NCBI GenBank assembly: GCA_947259095.1
Contig: CAMYLA010000011.1
Coordinates: 90,816-154,815 of the forward strand
From: an uncultured Acidimicrobiaceae bacterium
GTDB lineage: Bacteria > Actinomycetota > Acidimicrobiia > Acidimicrobiales > SZUA-35
DNA length: 64,000 bases
Direction: 5' to 3'
The notes beneath the pieces are model-generated. The model did no database searches, was not told the origin of the DNA, and worked only from the letters and a program-made list of their open reading frames with translations. Positions 52,041 through 60,135 of this stretch are shown piece by piece. Position numbers and translations under genes: made by a program. The number at the start of each line of letters is the position of its first letter. Position 1 is the first letter of the stretch.

Positions 52041-52521
52041 GGTTCACCTCGTCGAGGAACTTCCGAAGCTCCTCCACCATCTCCTCCTCGTCGCCGGCGT
52101 CTTCTTCGGCTTCCTCCTCCTCGATTCCCGCCTCCTCGATCAGTGCATCCTCGGCGAAGATCGGACTCCCGGTCCTGGCGGCGAGGGCGATGGCATCGGA
52201 AGGGCGGGCGGAGATGGTTTGCACGCCACCGCTGGCGTCCCGCAGGTACAGCTCGGCGTAGAAGGTTCCGCTCCGCAGCTCGGTGACGACCACCCGCTCC
52301 AGCGCAGCCCCCAGCCCGTCGATCACCTCGGCGAACAGGTCATGGGTCATCGGCCTGGCCATCGGCGTACCGGACAGGGCCAGGTCGATGGCGTGCGCCT
52401 CGGGACCGCCGATGTAGATCGGCACAACGCGCCGCTGGCCGGTGGTTTCCCGAAGCAGCAGAATCGGAGTGTTGGTGGGCAGTTGCACTCGTACCCCCAC
52501 GAGCTCCATCTCGATCGTCAT
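52018..52521 (-). CDS. Bifunctional nuclease family protein (DUF151)
   Basis: A 167-residue protein of the DUF151/BFN family: MELVGVRVQLPTNTPILLLR, VPIYIGGPEAHAIDLALSG, MTHDLFAEVIDGLGAALERV and ARPSDAIALAARTGSPIFA are the conserved stretches. Family members have been reported to cut DNA and RNA. An added acidic C-terminal tail (EEEEAEEDAGDEEEMVEEL) is similar to that of several actinobacterial members. ATG 52521 is chosen over 52530 because TAGCGT ends seven bases before it. It follows garA on the same strand, as in Mycobacterium (Rv1829). Confidence 0.92.
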   Translation of the reverse strand: MTIEMELVGVRVQLPTNTPILLLRETTGQRRVVPIYIGGPEAHAIDLALSGTPMARPMTHDLFAEVIDGLGAALERVVVTELRSGTFYAELYLRDASGGVQTISARPSDAIALAARTGSPIFAEDALIEEAGIEEEEAEEDAGDEEEMVEELRKFLDEVNPEDFLPE

Positions 52522-52528
52522 GGCACCC

Positions 52529-52534
52529 ACGCTA
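52529..52534 (-). promoter_or_regulatory. Putative -10 box (TAGCGT) of leaderless nuclease transcript
   Basis: On the minus strand TAGCGT ends seven bases before ATG 52521. The same hexamer and spacing are found before gcvH. Confidence 0.5.
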
Positions 52535-52605
52535 GCTCAGTTCGGCGAACTGCGTCCCAACAGACCGGCCGAGAATTTCCGTATCCGACCGGACCGGAGC
52601 CGATA

Positions 52606-53091
52606 TCAGTTCTGGCCGCTGAGAGCCAGATAGACGAGCTTGAATTTGCCGACCTGGACCTCGTCGCCGTCGTTCAGCGCGGCGGTCTCGACCCTGGTCT
52701 GGTTGACGTAGGTGCCGTTGAGACTGCCGGCGTCGGACACGTGGAAGCCTGCACCGACCCGCCGGACCACCGCATGGCGGCGGGACACCGTGACGTCGTC
52801 GAGGAAGATGTCGCTCTCGGGGTGTCGGCCGATCGACACCTCGTCGCTGTCGAGGGCGATCCGACTCCCCCGCTTCGGGCCCTGACGGACGACGAACATC
52901 CCGACGGTGCCATCCGGCATGTCCGCCAGCTCTTCTTCGGCGACGAGGACCGGATCGTGGCTTGCCGTCGGGTCGAGGATCTCGGTCATGTCGGCACCAG
53001 GCGTCACCACCTTCAGCGCCACGCCGCAGGAGCTGCAGAACCTGGCCCCGAGTGGGTTCTCGTATCCGCATGACGAACAACCTGAATCCAT
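52606..53091 (-). CDS. garA: Zinc-ribbon FHA-domain protein, GarA-like
   Basis: A 161-residue protein. An N-terminal zinc ribbon (CSSCG and CSSCG, residues 5-23) is followed by a linker and a C-terminal FHA domain (IGRHPESDIFLDDVTVSRRH, SLNGTYVNQTRVE, VGKFKLVYL) that binds phosphothreonine. Location after gcvH and before the nuclease and MerR genes is that of GarA, which in Mycobacterium tunes 2-oxoglutarate metabolism. The N-terminal ETTS phosphorylation motif of GarA is not present; the nearest candidate is DMTEILDPTAS at about residues 34-44. Three bases separate it from gcvH. Confidence 0.88.
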   Translation of the reverse strand: MDSGCSSCGYENPLGARFCSSCGVALKVVTPGADMTEILDPTASHDPVLVAEEELADMPDGTVGMFVVRQGPKRGSRIALDSDEVSIGRHPESDIFLDDVTVSRRHAVVRRVGAGFHVSDAGSLNGTYVNQTRVETAALNDGDEVQVGKFKLVYLALSGQN

Positions 53092-53094
53092 GGA

Positions 53095-53478
53095 CTAACC
53101 CTCCGTCAGACCGACATAGGCCTCGGCGTCCATCAACGATCCGAGTTCGCTCTCGTCGGCGAGCTCGATGACGAAGATCCACCCCTCGCCGTACGGATCG
53201 CTGTTGAGCCGCTCGGGCTCGTCGCCCAGATCGTTGTTCACCTCGACGACCAGACCGGTGATCGGGGCGTAGATGTCGGAAACGGATTTTGTGGACTCGA
53301 CCTCGCTGATCGAGTCTCCCAATTTGACCTGGGCGCCAACCTCCGGCAGCTCGACGAAGACCACATCGCCGAGGGCATCCTGGGCGTAGTCGGTGATGCC
53401 GATCCGTGCCCGGTTGTTTTCCTCGACCTTGATCCACTCGTGATCGGAGGAATAGCGGAGATCATCTGGAGTGAGCAT
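53095..53478 (-). CDS. gcvH: Glycine cleavage system H protein
   Basis: A 127-residue lipoyl carrier. RYSSDHEWIKVEENNRARIG is the usual N-terminus and the lipoylated Lys is in VESTKSVSDIYAPITG. It carries the aminomethyl group between the P, T and L proteins; none of these is in the window, as in other actinobacteria where gcvH sits apart beside garA. ATG 53478 follows TAGCGT by seven bases. First gene of the gcvH-garA pair. Confidence 0.96.
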   Translation of the reverse strand: MLTPDDLRYSSDHEWIKVEENNRARIGITDYAQDALGDVVFVELPEVGAQVKLGDSISEVESTKSVSDIYAPITGLVVEVNNDLGDEPERLNSDPYGEGWIFVIELADESELGSLMDAEAYVGLTEG

Positions 53479-53485
53479 TGGCTCT

Positions 53486-53491
53486 ACGCTA
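53486..53491 (-). promoter_or_regulatory. Putative -10 box (TAGCGT) of leaderless gcvH transcript
   Basis: On the minus strand TAGCGT ends seven bases before ATG 53478. Confidence 0.5.
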
Positions 53492-53552
53492 CCCGAGATG
53501 GCAGGGACAATGCGATGGTCTCGGAGCGGTCACAATCACCCCGCCGAAACGG

Positions 53553-54245
53553 TCAACCGGCGGCCGGGGTGCCGGCCCCGCCCGCCTTGCGGACGGCCAG
53601 GCCCCGGCGAGCTGCCGGCACGTACTGGAACAGCGCCGAATAGATGCTGTAGCCCAACCCGGGAATGGCGAACAGCCACGCCAACCAGCCCAGGATCGGC
53701 GCATAGGACAGGGTGCTGGCCGCGCCGAGGAACATCGGGAAGGCGAACATCAGCAGGAACGTGCCGGTCTTGCCCTCCCACGTGACAGGGAACCTGGGCA
53801 CCCCGAGGGCGGCCAGCACCAGAGCCGCCACCGCAACCAGCCCCTCGCGAGCCAAAGCGACGACCGCCACCACGGTCGGGATCGAACCGTCTATCAGCAG
53901 GCACGGCACCGCCACCAGGAACAACAGTCGGTCGACCGTCGGATCGAACAGTGCGCCCAGTTCCGTGGCCTGATCGAAGCGGCGGGCGATCCAGCCATCG
54001 ACCCAATCGGTGGATCCCAGCACGGCCAACAACCATGCCGCAGCGGCTCGATCCTGACGACCGAACAGCAACCAGACGAACAGGGGGATGCACAGCAGCC
54101 TGGCGAACGTGATCAGGTTCGGCCAGGTCAGGGCGTCGGCGGCGCGAATGCCGTCGAACGGGGAGGTTGGCCGGGCCCGCTCCCCCTCGGCCGGACCGCT
54201 CGACGATCGGCCAGGGACCCCGTCGAACCCCTCAGCCTCGGGCAT
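53553..54245 (-). CDS. CDP-alcohol phosphatidyltransferase family protein
   Basis: A 230-residue membrane enzyme with about five helices. The family motif is complete: DGWIARRFDQATELG then ALFDPTVD, i.e. D-G-x2-A-R-x8-G-x3-D-x3-D, which binds CDP and two metals. It joins a lipid CDP-alcohol (usually CDP-diacylglycerol) to glycerol phosphate, inositol phosphate or a similar acceptor. Its place near gcvH and garA matches Mycobacterium pgsA2 (Rv1822), but the acceptor is not known. ATG 54245 lies within the end of the DUF2079 gene (14-base overlap). Confidence 0.9.
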   Translation of the reverse strand: MPEAEGFDGVPGRSSSGPAEGERARPTSPFDGIRAADALTWPNLITFARLLCIPLFVWLLFGRQDRAAAAWLLAVLGSTDWVDGWIARRFDQATELGALFDPTVDRLLFLVAVPCLLIDGSIPTVVAVVALAREGLVAVAALVLAALGVPRFPVTWEGKTGTFLLMFAFPMFLGAASTLSYAPILGWLAWLFAIPGLGYSIYSALFQYVPAARRGLAVRKAGGAGTPAAG

Positions 54246-55710
54246 AGAGCACGACGCCCTCCCGATCGAAGTCCAGCTCGAAACCCTGCCGCGCCATGTT
54301 CCGATCGAACTCCTCCCGCTCGGCAGGGGTGCGCTCGGGGATCTCCCGCTCCACCACCAGCACCGCCCTGGTGATGGCGGGGAAGCCCATGTTGACCGCA
54401 GTCGGCTCGGCGTCGACCGCCAACGGGTACAGCCAGGGCCGCTCCGAGAGCGAGGCCAGGGCCGACGGCGACGCTCGGACCGGCACCTCGTCGTCGACCA
54501 TGGCCACCGCACGCTCGATGGCCCGGTCGGTGGCATCCAGCTCACCCCAGTTCCAGGGGCTCTCGTACGGTGATGTCGGGGAGGTGCTGACGAACAGCAG
54601 CACCGAGGCCGCGGTCAGTGTGGTCAGCAGCCGGACATCGATGAACACCCGATCGACACCCATGTTGCCAAGCCGGTTGAGGGCGAACGGCGTGGCGATC
54701 ATGACGAAGGCCAACAGCATCGCCGCCCGCTCGGCGAACGCCACGTCCTCGGCGGTCCCGGCCAGCAGATACAGCGCGGCCAGCGGCAGCGCAGGCAGCA
54801 GGTACCGCAACGAGAGCAGTGGCAGAAAGACGACCGGGGCCAGCAGCGCAACCAGCAACGCCACATTGTCCTGAGCCACCATCGCCTGCAGCGAATCGAC
54901 GGGGTCGCGGACCGATGTCAGCACCACGTCGCCCAACGTCTGGCCGTTGTAGCCGGTGGTGGTGCCGCCACCGGCCCGTCCCAGCAGCGGCTGGGCCACC
55001 AGAAGCAGGGCCAATGAGTAGATCGAACCGACCCCCAGGGTCCACAGCCCGGCCCGGCGCTCGCCGTCGCCCAACAGCACGAACCCCCACAGCGCAATGA
55101 CCAGACCAAGGTCGGCCCGGCAGGCCAGCGCCACGATCACACAGGCCCAGTACCAGAACCAACGTTTGGTCTTCCCGAAGTAGGCCAGGCCGATGATGGC
55201 CGGCACCGCCAGAACCACGGGGTGGAAATCATCGACGGCCAGCCGGTGGGTGGCCGGGTGCAGGGCATAGGCCACCACCAGGGCCGAAGCGGCCCCGATC
55301 CGCAGCTTCGCGACGTCTCTGGCCAACCGCCAGAGCGGGAACACGGCCAGCCCCAGGGCGATGGCCTGGGCGACGATCAATACCTCCGGTGGTGAGGCGA
55401 AACGGCCGAACACGGCCAGCGGATACAGGATGAACGACCAGCGCAGCTCCAACACGTGCAGATCGCTGCCGAACAGCGTGGCCCGAGGTTCGAGCAGCTC
55501 GCCGAGCAACCACAGCGACTGGCTGTAGCCGGCCAAGTCCACCCCGGTGCCGAAGCCCTCGAGCCGGCTGAGGCCGAGCCTGGCCAACCAGGCCGTCAGC
55601 CCGATCGCCACCAAAGCCGGGATCCAGCGGTCGCCAGGGCCACCTTCGAGTCTGGCTTGGAATCGTACGACGGCCCGCTCCAGCCGCCGCTGGTACGGAA
55701 TCTCACTCAT
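54232..55710 (-). CDS. DUF2079 polytopic membrane protein
   Basis: A 492-residue protein with about ten hydrophobic segments. The N-terminal GFGTGVDLAGYSQSLWLLGE, SDLHVLELRWSFILYPLAVF and YALHPATHRLAVDDFHPVVL stretches are characteristic of DUF2079, a family of GT-C-like membrane proteins with a conserved Asp pair in the first loop. The soluble C-terminus (residues 390-492) is mixed alpha/beta. A sugar transferase using a lipid-linked donor is the common guess for this family but is unproven. It overlaps both the SRAP gene (8 bases) and the phosphatidyltransferase gene (14 bases). Confidence 0.85.
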   Translation of the reverse strand: MSEIPYQRRLERAVVRFQARLEGGPGDRWIPALVAIGLTAWLARLGLSRLEGFGTGVDLAGYSQSLWLLGELLEPRATLFGSDLHVLELRWSFILYPLAVFGRFASPPEVLIVAQAIALGLAVFPLWRLARDVAKLRIGAASALVVAYALHPATHRLAVDDFHPVVLAVPAIIGLAYFGKTKRWFWYWACVIVALACRADLGLVIALWGFVLLGDGERRAGLWTLGVGSIYSLALLLVAQPLLGRAGGGTTTGYNGQTLGDVVLTSVRDPVDSLQAMVAQDNVALLVALLAPVVFLPLLSLRYLLPALPLAALYLLAGTAEDVAFAERAAMLLAFVMIATPFALNRLGNMGVDRVFIDVRLLTTLTAASVLLFVSTSPTSPYESPWNWGELDATDRAIERAVAMVDDEVPVRASPSALASLSERPWLYPLAVDAEPTAVNMGFPAITRAVLVVEREIPERTPAEREEFDRNMARQGFELDFDREGVVLYARG

Positions 55711-56428
55711 CGGTTGTCGCGCCGTCGACGGACTCGATCGGCTCGATCAGTTGCTCGCCCTTGTTGCGGACGTTGTTGACCTCGGTCGACACCGGCACCA
55801 GCTCCAGCAGGTCGTCCGGCGCCGGCGCCAGCAGTGAGTCGAGGTAGTCCATCTCGGTCTCCTCCGAGAGCCAGTCGTCCCATACCGGCGGGGCGAGGAG
55901 CACCGGCATCCGGTTGTGGATGGCGGCCATGGTCTCGTTTGGGCTGCAGGTGAGGATGGTGCAGGTCTCGATCACCTCGGCCGACTCGTCCACCGTCTTG
56001 CCGTCTTCCAGGCGAGGCTTCCAGCGCTCCCACATGCCGGCGAACACGATCGGCTCCCCGTCCGGGCGGTGGATGAAGTACGGCTGCTTGGCTTTCTGGC
56101 CCGGCACCTTGGCCCACTCGTAGAAGCCGTCGGCCGGGATCAGGCAGCGGCGCCGCTCGAACGCCTTGCGGAACGCCGGCTTCTCGGCCACGGTCTCTGC
56201 TCTGGCGTTGATCATCTTCGAGCCGATCTTCAGGTCCTTGGCCCAGAACGGCACCAGACCCCACCGGAGCATGTCGAGCCGGCGGCTGCCCTCCTTGGCC
56301 CGGACCACGTACACCTCGTTGGTCGGGGCCACGTTGAAACTTGGCTCCAGCTCACCCTCCGGCTCCTGGGCACCGAAGTACTTCGCCAGCTCGTCGGGCG
56401 GCGAGGCGGAAACGAACCGGCCACACAT
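55703..56428 (-). CDS. SOS response-associated peptidase / SRAP protein (YedK-HMCES family)
   Basis: A 241-residue SRAP protein. It begins MCGRF, so after Met removal Cys2 forms the thiazolidine crosslink with abasic sites in single-stranded DNA. Other active-site residues are seen in SFNVAPTNEVYVV (Asn), INARAETVAEKPAFR, CLIPADGFYEW (Glu) and IHNRMPVLLAP (His). ATG 56428 is fixed by the MCGRF start and by TACCGT seven bases upstream. Its 3' end overlaps the DUF2079 start. Confidence 0.95.
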   Translation of the reverse strand: MCGRFVSASPPDELAKYFGAQEPEGELEPSFNVAPTNEVYVVRAKEGSRRLDMLRWGLVPFWAKDLKIGSKMINARAETVAEKPAFRKAFERRRCLIPADGFYEWAKVPGQKAKQPYFIHRPDGEPIVFAGMWERWKPRLEDGKTVDESAEVIETCTILTCSPNETMAAIHNRMPVLLAPPVWDDWLSEETEMDYLDSLLAPAPDDLLELVPVSTEVNNVRNKGEQLIEPIESVDGATTDE

Positions 56429-56435
56429 GGGGAAA

Positions 56436-56441
56436 ACGGTA
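56436..56441 (-). promoter_or_regulatory. Putative -10 box (TACCGT) of leaderless SRAP transcript
   Basis: On the minus strand TACCGT ends seven bases before ATG 56428. Confidence 0.45.
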
Positions 56442-56513
56442 CTGTGTTTGCCGACCGTTGACCGGCTTTGCGTCGAACTTGTAGCGACCGGCGACCACCA
56501 CGCCGACGACCTG

Positions 56514-57029
56514 TCAGGGCGCAACGCCCCAACGGCCCCTCATGGCGTAGGCCCCGAGGGCCACCCGGGGCCCGGCGATGCCGGCCGGAGGTTCGGTGGA
56601 ATCCGGCCAGCCGAGCGAGACCAGCATCGGGACCTCGACCTCGACCGGGATGCCCAGGATGGAGCGCACCACGTCCTCGTGATGGAGGGTCACCGGGCAG
56701 CTGGCGAGGCCCAGCGCGTTGGCCGCTACCATGAGATTCTGGGCGTGGCGGCCGATGTCGAACATCCGCCGGGGCCCGGCGTCGGCGGTGACGGTGAAGA
56801 CCACGATCACCGGGGCCTTGTCGATCCAGGCCGCATAGTCGCCGCCCGCCTTGAGCGCCTCCTTGGTCTCGGGATCACCGACGATCACCACCCTCACCGG
56901 CTGGACGTTCTTGGCCGAACCGGCCAGCCGGGCCGCGTCGAGGACCCGGTCGACCAGCTCGTCCGGCACCGCCTGGTCGGTGTAGCTGCGGGTGTCCCGT
57001 TTGGTCATGATGGCGGTGAGGGCGTCCAT
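56514..57029 (-). CDS. Nitroreductase family protein
   Basis: A 171-residue FMN-dependent nitroreductase-fold protein. FMN contacts are expected in TKRDTRSYTDQAVP (Arg-x-x-Arg), LAGSAKNVQPVRVVIVG and NLMVAANALGLASCPVTLH. The length is at the short end of the family (170-220). It lies 68 bases after the MoaD-like gene and may be the last gene of the molybdoenzyme operon or independent. Substrate not indicated; similar proteins reduce nitroaromatics, quinones or enones. Confidence 0.88.
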   Translation of the reverse strand: MDALTAIMTKRDTRSYTDQAVPDELVDRVLDAARLAGSAKNVQPVRVVIVGDPETKEALKAGGDYAAWIDKAPVIVVFTVTADAGPRRMFDIGRHAQNLMVAANALGLASCPVTLHHEDVVRSILGIPVEVEVPMLVSLGWPDSTEPPAGIAGPRVALGAYAMRGRWGVAP

Positions 57030-57097
57030 GGGCCCCGAGTATGGTCAATCCCGGCCGCCGGCGCCACCGCCGGCCGCCAAGGCGCCGATCGGCGGGG

Positions 57098-57343
57098 TCA
57101 ACCCCCCGACAGCGTTGGCAGGAAGTGGACCTCGGCCCCTTCCGGCAGCTCCTCGTAGAGTGCATCGGGAATGATCTCACCGTTGATCGACACCGAGACG
57201 CCCTCGGCGAGCCGGTCCCCCATCCCGGGGAACCGCTCGTCGAGCTTGTTGACCAGTCTCCTGACGGTGGCCGCTTCCACCTCAACCTCCGAAACCCCGT
57301 CGGTGAGGTCGCGTAGCGACGACGCAAGATGGACCCGGATCAT
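57098..57343 (-). CDS. MoaD/ThiS-like small sulfur-carrier protein
   Basis: An 81-residue ubiquitin-like protein. IRVHLASSLRDLTDGVSEVE, LVNKLDERFPGMGDRLAEG, VSVSINGEII and PEGAEVHFLPTLSGG match MoaD/ThiS; the C-terminal Gly-Gly is where sulfur is carried as thiocarboxylate. It starts 14 bases after the molybdenum subunit gene, so it probably serves cofactor assembly for this enzyme. A longer frame to 58168 runs through the molybdenum subunit and is rejected. No moaE or moeB is nearby. Confidence 0.88.
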   Translation of the reverse strand: MIRVHLASSLRDLTDGVSEVEVEAATVRRLVNKLDERFPGMGDRLAEGVSVSINGEIIPDALYEELPEGAEVHFLPTLSGG

Positions 57344-57357
57344 CGGCGACCCCGACC

Positions 57358-59646
57358 CTACCCGTCGCCGTTCTGGTGTTCGGCCTGCCGATTGAGGGCG
57401 TCGAGCAGCCGGGGTGGCGACATGGGCAGGTCGACCATCCGGCAGCCGGTTGCGTCCTGGATGGCATTGGCCACCGCAGCCAGCGGCGGCACGATCCCGA
57501 CCTCGCCAACACCTCGGACCCCGTAGGGATGGGCCGGGTTCGGCACCTCCACGACGATGGTGTCGATCATCGGCAGATCGGAGGCCACCGGGATCCGGTA
57601 GTCCAGGAAGCCGGGATTCTCCAGCTTGCCGTCGGCGTTGTGGATGTACTCCTCGTTGAGGGCCCAACCAATGCCCTGGACGACACCGCCCTGCATCTGC
57701 CCTTCCACATAACTGGGGTGGATGGCGGTGCCGGCATCCTGGGCGGTGGTGAACCGGATGACCCGGGCCACGCCGGTCTCGGGGTCGACCTCGACATCGC
57801 AGAGCTGGGTCGAGAACGCCGCCCCGACGCCGCGGGCGTTCAACGACTCGGTGGCCGAGATCGGCCCGCCGGTCCGCCCCGACTTGGCCGCCAGCTGCTG
57901 CAACGACAGCGGGGTCTCGCTGCCCTTGGTGTGCTGAGCCTGGCCGTCGACCCACTCGACCTCGTCGACCTCGCAGTCCCAGGTCTTGGCCGCCCTGGCG
58001 ATGAGATCGGTTTTGATGGTTCGGCAGGCCTCGACCACCGCAGCACCGGTGGCCAGGGTCACCCGGCTGCCACCGGTCACGTCGTTGAAGCCGACGGTCT
58101 CGGTGTCTGCGACGTTGGCGGTGATCTTGTTCACGTCGATCCCCATCTCCTCGGCCGCCATGAGGCACATCGAGGCTCGGCTGCCGCCGATGTCGGGGGA
58201 GCCGACGATCACGCTGATCGTGCCGTCCTCGTTGACGTGGACGGTGGCGCTGGAGTTCATGCCGGCGTTGAACCAGAAGCCGCTGGCAACACCCCGACCC
58301 TGGTTTGGACCGAGCGGGGCGTTGTAGTGCTCGTGGTTCTTGACCGCCTCCAGGGTCTCGACGAAACCGATCCTGGGGAACTTCGGGCCGTAGCTGGCCT
58401 GGGTGCCCTCGACGGCGGCGTTGCGCAACCGGAGCTCGATCGGATCCATCTCGATGCCTCGAGCCAGCTCGTCGAGCACGCTCTCGACCGCAAAGGCCGC
58501 CATCGGTGCGCCGGGCGCCCGGTAGGCCGCAACCTTGGGTTTGTTGACCACGACGTCGAATCCCTCGATGAAGAAGTTGGGGATGTCGTAGGGGGCGAGG
58601 ATGGTCATGCCGGCCGCACCGACCGGCGACCCCGGGTAGGCGCCGGCCTCATAGGCCATCCAGGCGTCCGCCGCGGTGAGCTTGCCGTCGTTGGTCACCC
58701 CCATCTTGACCCGAATGCTGGTTCCCGACGTCGGGCCGGTGGCCATGAACACCTCGTCGCGGTCCATCACCACCCTGACCGGGCGTCCGGACTTGGCTGA
58801 CAGGGCGATGGCCAACGGCTCCAGGTAGATGACGGTCTTGCCGCCGAAGCCACCGCCGATCTCGGCTGCGGTGACCTTGATCCTCGACGGGTCCCAACCC
58901 AGCACGGTTGCGCTGGCGGTCCGCATGGCGAAGTGTCCCTGCGACGAGCACCACAGGTTGGCCCGGCCGTTCTGGCCCGTATCGGCGACGGCGGCGTGTG
59001 GTTCGATGTAACCCTGGTGGACGGGCTTGGTGGTGAAGGTCCGCTCGACGACGAGATCGGCCTCGGCAAAACCCTGGTCGAGGTCGCCCCGCTCGTGGCT
59101 GATCCGGCTGGCGACGTTGGAGGGCTCCTCCGGGGCCGGATCGACCCCTCGGGTCTTCATGTCCTCATGCAGCAGCGTGGCCCCGTCGGCCATGGCCTCC
59201 TCGACGGTCAGCACGTGGTCGAGTTGTTCGTAGCTCACCTCGATGGCGGCCGCCGCCAGCTGGGCCTGCTTGCGGGTGGTTGCCGCCACCGCAGCCACCA
59301 CATGGCCCTCGTACAGCACCTTGTCCCTGGCCATGACGTTGTGGGACAGCATGACATCGTCTGGCCGGGCCCCGGCCTCGGCCAGGTCCGGGAAGTCGGC
59401 GCCGGTGATGATGGCCTTGACCCCGGGCATCGACTCGGCGGTCGCGGTGTCGATCGAGACGATCCTGGCGTGGGCGTGGGGCGAGCGCAGTACTGCGGCC
59501 TCCAGCATGCCGGGCAGCACCAGATCGGCGCCGAACCGGGCCTTGCCGGTGACCTTCTCGAGCCCGTCGGGACGGACCGGCCTGGAGCCGACCCACTTGT
59601 AGCCGGGGCTGGCACCGGTCTCGGTTGGTTCTTCGGTGACGGTCAT
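57358..59646 (-). CDS. Xanthine dehydrogenase-family molybdopterin-binding (large) subunit
   Basis: A 762-residue molybdenum subunit. Domain 1 starts at residue 20 (KWVGSRPVRPDGLEKVTGKA), the Mo-binding domain follows with LWCSSQGHFAMRTASA (Gln ligand region), EIGGGFGGKT, KVAYRAPGAPMAAFAVESV and the catalytic Glu in GVRGVGEVGIVPPL. The loop AYRAPG is not that of form I CO dehydrogenase. The enzyme hydroxylates an aromatic heterocycle or aldehyde; the substrate is unknown. Gene order FAD, Fe-S, Mo subunit is typical, with nine bases to the Fe-S gene. Confidence 0.94.
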   Translation of the reverse strand: MTVTEEPTETGASPGYKWVGSRPVRPDGLEKVTGKARFGADLVLPGMLEAAVLRSPHAHARIVSIDTATAESMPGVKAIITGADFPDLAEAGARPDDVMLSHNVMARDKVLYEGHVVAAVAATTRKQAQLAAAAIEVSYEQLDHVLTVEEAMADGATLLHEDMKTRGVDPAPEEPSNVASRISHERGDLDQGFAEADLVVERTFTTKPVHQGYIEPHAAVADTGQNGRANLWCSSQGHFAMRTASATVLGWDPSRIKVTAAEIGGGFGGKTVIYLEPLAIALSAKSGRPVRVVMDRDEVFMATGPTSGTSIRVKMGVTNDGKLTAADAWMAYEAGAYPGSPVGAAGMTILAPYDIPNFFIEGFDVVVNKPKVAAYRAPGAPMAAFAVESVLDELARGIEMDPIELRLRNAAVEGTQASYGPKFPRIGFVETLEAVKNHEHYNAPLGPNQGRGVASGFWFNAGMNSSATVHVNEDGTISVIVGSPDIGGSRASMCLMAAEEMGIDVNKITANVADTETVGFNDVTGGSRVTLATGAAVVEACRTIKTDLIARAAKTWDCEVDEVEWVDGQAQHTKGSETPLSLQQLAAKSGRTGGPISATESLNARGVGAAFSTQLCDVEVDPETGVARVIRFTTAQDAGTAIHPSYVEGQMQGGVVQGIGWALNEEYIHNADGKLENPGFLDYRIPVASDLPMIDTIVVEVPNPAHPYGVRGVGEVGIVPPLAAVANAIQDATGCRMVDLPMSPPRLLDALNRQAEHQNGDG

Positions 59647-59655
59647 CGGGTCCTC

Positions 59656-60135
59656 CTACTGGGCGGCGTTGAGTTGGCCTGCGGCGTCCAACACCGCGCG
59701 GATGATCTTGTCGTACCCGGTGCACCGGCAGAGGTTGCCTGCCAGGGCGTAGCGCACCTCGGTCTCGGTCGGGTTGGGGTTCTTGTCAAGCAGGGCCTTG
59801 GCCGCCACCAGGAACCCGGGGGTGCAGACCCCGCACTGCAGCGCCGCCCCTTCCAGGAAGCACTGCTGCAGGGGGTGGAGCTGGCCGGCGTCGGCCAGAC
59901 CCTCGACGGTGACGACCGTTGCGCCGTTCACCTCGGGAGCGAACACGAGACAGGAGCAGGTGACCCGGCCGTTGAACATCACCGAGCAGGACCCGCAATC
60001 GCCGGTGCCGCAGCCCTCCTTCACCCCGGTGAGACCGACCTCGTCACGCAGGGCGTTGAGCAGGGTCTCGTTCTGATCGCAGAGGAACTCGACGTCGTCG
60101 CCGTTGAGATTGCATGCCACATGGGTTCTTGTCAT
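59656..60135 (-). CDS. Xanthine dehydrogenase-family (2Fe-2S) subunit
   Basis: A 159-residue iron-sulfur subunit. The plant-ferredoxin cluster site is EGCGTGDCGSCSVMFNG with a fourth Cys in RVTCSCLVF; the helical second cluster site is CGVCTPGFLVAAKALL and GNLCRCTGYDKI. It passes electrons from the molybdenum centre to FAD. Its ATG overlaps the end of the FAD subunit gene (ATGA). Confidence 0.96.
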   Translation of the reverse strand: MTRTHVACNLNGDDVEFLCDQNETLLNALRDEVGLTGVKEGCGTGDCGSCSVMFNGRVTCSCLVFAPEVNGATVVTVEGLADAGQLHPLQQCFLEGAALQCGVCTPGFLVAAKALLDKNPNPTETEVRYALAGNLCRCTGYDKIIRAVLDAAGQLNAAQ

